Source of the DNA: Candidatus Dormiibacterota bacterium
GTDB taxonomy: Bacteria; Chloroflexota; Dormibacteria; Aeolococcales; Aeolococcaceae
Length of the DNA stretch: 14,618 nt
Assembly (NCBI GenBank): GCA_027451645.1
Contig: DAIDIX010000012.1
Location: forward strand, 1-14,618
Direction of reading: 5' to 3'
The notes beneath the pieces are model-generated. The model was given only the letters and a program-made list of their open reading frames with translations, searched no databases and was not told the DNA's origin. The position numbers and the translations under genes are program-made. This document shows, one piece after another, positions 13,871 through 14,618 of this stretch. The number at the start of each line of letters is the position of its first letter. The first letter of the stretch is position 1.

Positions 13871-14618
13871 CTAGGCAGTATCGAGGATGATCTGCTGCTG
13901 CCGGATCGAGGAGAGAAGATCCTTCGTTGTTGCGATCGGCGTTGCTGTGAGCTCTGACATGAGGGCAAGAATGCGGCGGTGCACAGGCTGCTCATGATCC
14001 TTCCCTGGGAGATACATGTTGAGCATGCGGACAAGATACGTTGGATCCTCAAGCTGTGCCACGACTGCAGGCTCTGTCATTGTTGTCGGATGCTTCGGGT
14101 GGTCGTTGGAGGAACGGAGCATCCAGAGCGACATCTTGAGAATGTCGAGAACACACGCAGGATTGTTCCGGGCTGCCTTGCGGAGATACTTTGCGTACGC
14201 TGCAGCATGACGGGACTCGTCTGTTGCAAGCGTCGTGAAGATCTGCCTGATGACTGGTTCCTCTGCACCTCCACTGAAGGCACGATACCAGTGCGCAAGC
14301 CGCTGCTCCCCACAGTAGTGCATCGTGAGCGTCTCCACTGCTGGACCCTCATCGAACGTAAGACGAAGTTTCGGAAGGTCTCCTTCCTCTATGGGCACCC
14401 CTATCCGCTCGAGGTACTTCCGCAGCACGAGATGATGCTTCATCTCCTCGTAGAACCATACGGATACGAAGCTGCAGAAGTCGATGTCCGCATAGAAATC
14501 CCGCAGGAACATCTCGGTCGCGTAGAGGGCAGACAGTTCCGTAAGACAGATCTGCGTGATGTCATGTACCCACTGGTCCGTAAGCTTTCCCTCATCAATG
14601 TCATCAAAGGGAATGTCA
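13871..14618 (-). CDS. Ferritin-like diiron protein, acyl-ACP desaturase-like, 5' end cut by window edge
   Basis: The minus-strand frame is open from the right edge to the stop at 13871, giving 248 visible residues; the true start lies beyond the window. A Met at 14512 is internal, since the frame continues upstream with helix-like sequence. Numbering from the edge, the diiron ligand pattern is visible: a Glu in the first helix (E27 in CLTELSALY, with E35 as alternative), E58xxH61 in FYEEMKHH, E104 in CGEQRLAHWY, and E134xxH137 in DESRHAAAY. The spacings (about 31, 46 and 30) are like those of soluble acyl-ACP desaturases (FAB2 type), which introduce a double bond into acyl chains on acyl carrier protein using O2. 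AurF-type N-oxygenases share the fold and remain possible. There is no signal peptide or membrane helix, so it is cytoplasmic. It is convergent with the kinase-like gene, with only 8 bases between stops and no terminator between them. Confidence 0.75.
   Translation of the reverse strand, partial: DIPFDDIDEGKLTDQWVHDITQICLTELSALYATEMFLRDFYADIDFCSFVSVWFYEEMKHHLVLRKYLERIGVPIEEGDLPKLRLTFDEGPAVETLTMHYCGEQRLAHWYRAFSGGAEEPVIRQIFTTLATDESRHAAAYAKYLRKAARNNPACVLDILKMSLWMLRSSNDHPKHPTTMTEPAVVAQLEDPTYLVRMLNMYLPGKDHEQPVHRRILALMSELTATPIATTKDLLSSIRQQQIILDTA

Noticed and set aside
1..14618. Mobile elements, tRNA or rRNA genes, and stop-codon recoding
   Set aside because: No transposase, integrase, terminal inverted repeats with duplications, or structural RNA was seen. 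TAA, TAG and TGA all end well-supported genes, so the standard bacterial code holds.

Overview
The window looks like a cell-envelope locus of a bacterium with a mid-to-high GC genome. It uses the standard bacterial code, with TAA, TAG and TGA all acting as stops. Several genes have purine-rich ribosome binding sites. The envelope proteins have N-terminal signal peptides, and some have C-terminal membrane anchors. Nothing in view suggests an outer membrane. The family mix (WxL-like domain, DUF916-like anchor, RCC1, DVWAVG-type and YGGIHPFG-type repeats) fits a monoderm such as Chloroflexota, Actinomycetota, Dormibacterota or a deep Bacillota lineage. That placement is inference; no ribosomal or marker gene is present.

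Layout. The 3' part of a secreted YVTN beta-propeller protein with a PKD-like start runs off the left edge (minus strand, 1-1187). A divergent region (1188-1497) holds a good sigma70-type promoter for a plus-strand set. That set is a small secreted WxL-like protein (1498-2136), a strong hairpin (2188-2224), a DUF916-like WxL-interacting membrane protein (2263-3408), a 400-base gap, and a large secreted protein (3810-5528) with seven DVWxxG blades and a C-terminal WxL-like domain. Next, on the minus strand, come a stand-alone response regulator receiver (5704-6132), a large RCC1 plus Ig-like protein with a membrane anchor (6371-8857), and a PQQ-type propeller fused to two tandem copies of a YGGIHPFG-repeat domain (8971-11847). 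The right end has a possible small ORF (12080-12328), a kinase-like protein with six exact 25-residue LRV/HEAT-like repeats (12414-13862), and the 3' part of a ferritin-like diiron protein resembling acyl-ACP desaturases (13871 to the right edge, minus strand).

How they may work together. The two WxL-like proteins and the DUF916-like protein have the parts of the Firmicute WxL/csc surface complex: DUF916 proteins hold WxL domains at the peptidoglycan. Here the WxL-like domain is attached to a seven-bladed propeller, and three other propeller families are encoded beside it. I read 1-11.8 kb as a surface-display or adhesion locus that puts different propeller scaffolds outside the cell, possibly controlled by the receiver-only regulator. 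This joint role is inferred from gene content and proximity. The right-hand genes (kinase-like/LRV and diiron enzyme) look like ordinary cytoplasmic neighbours.
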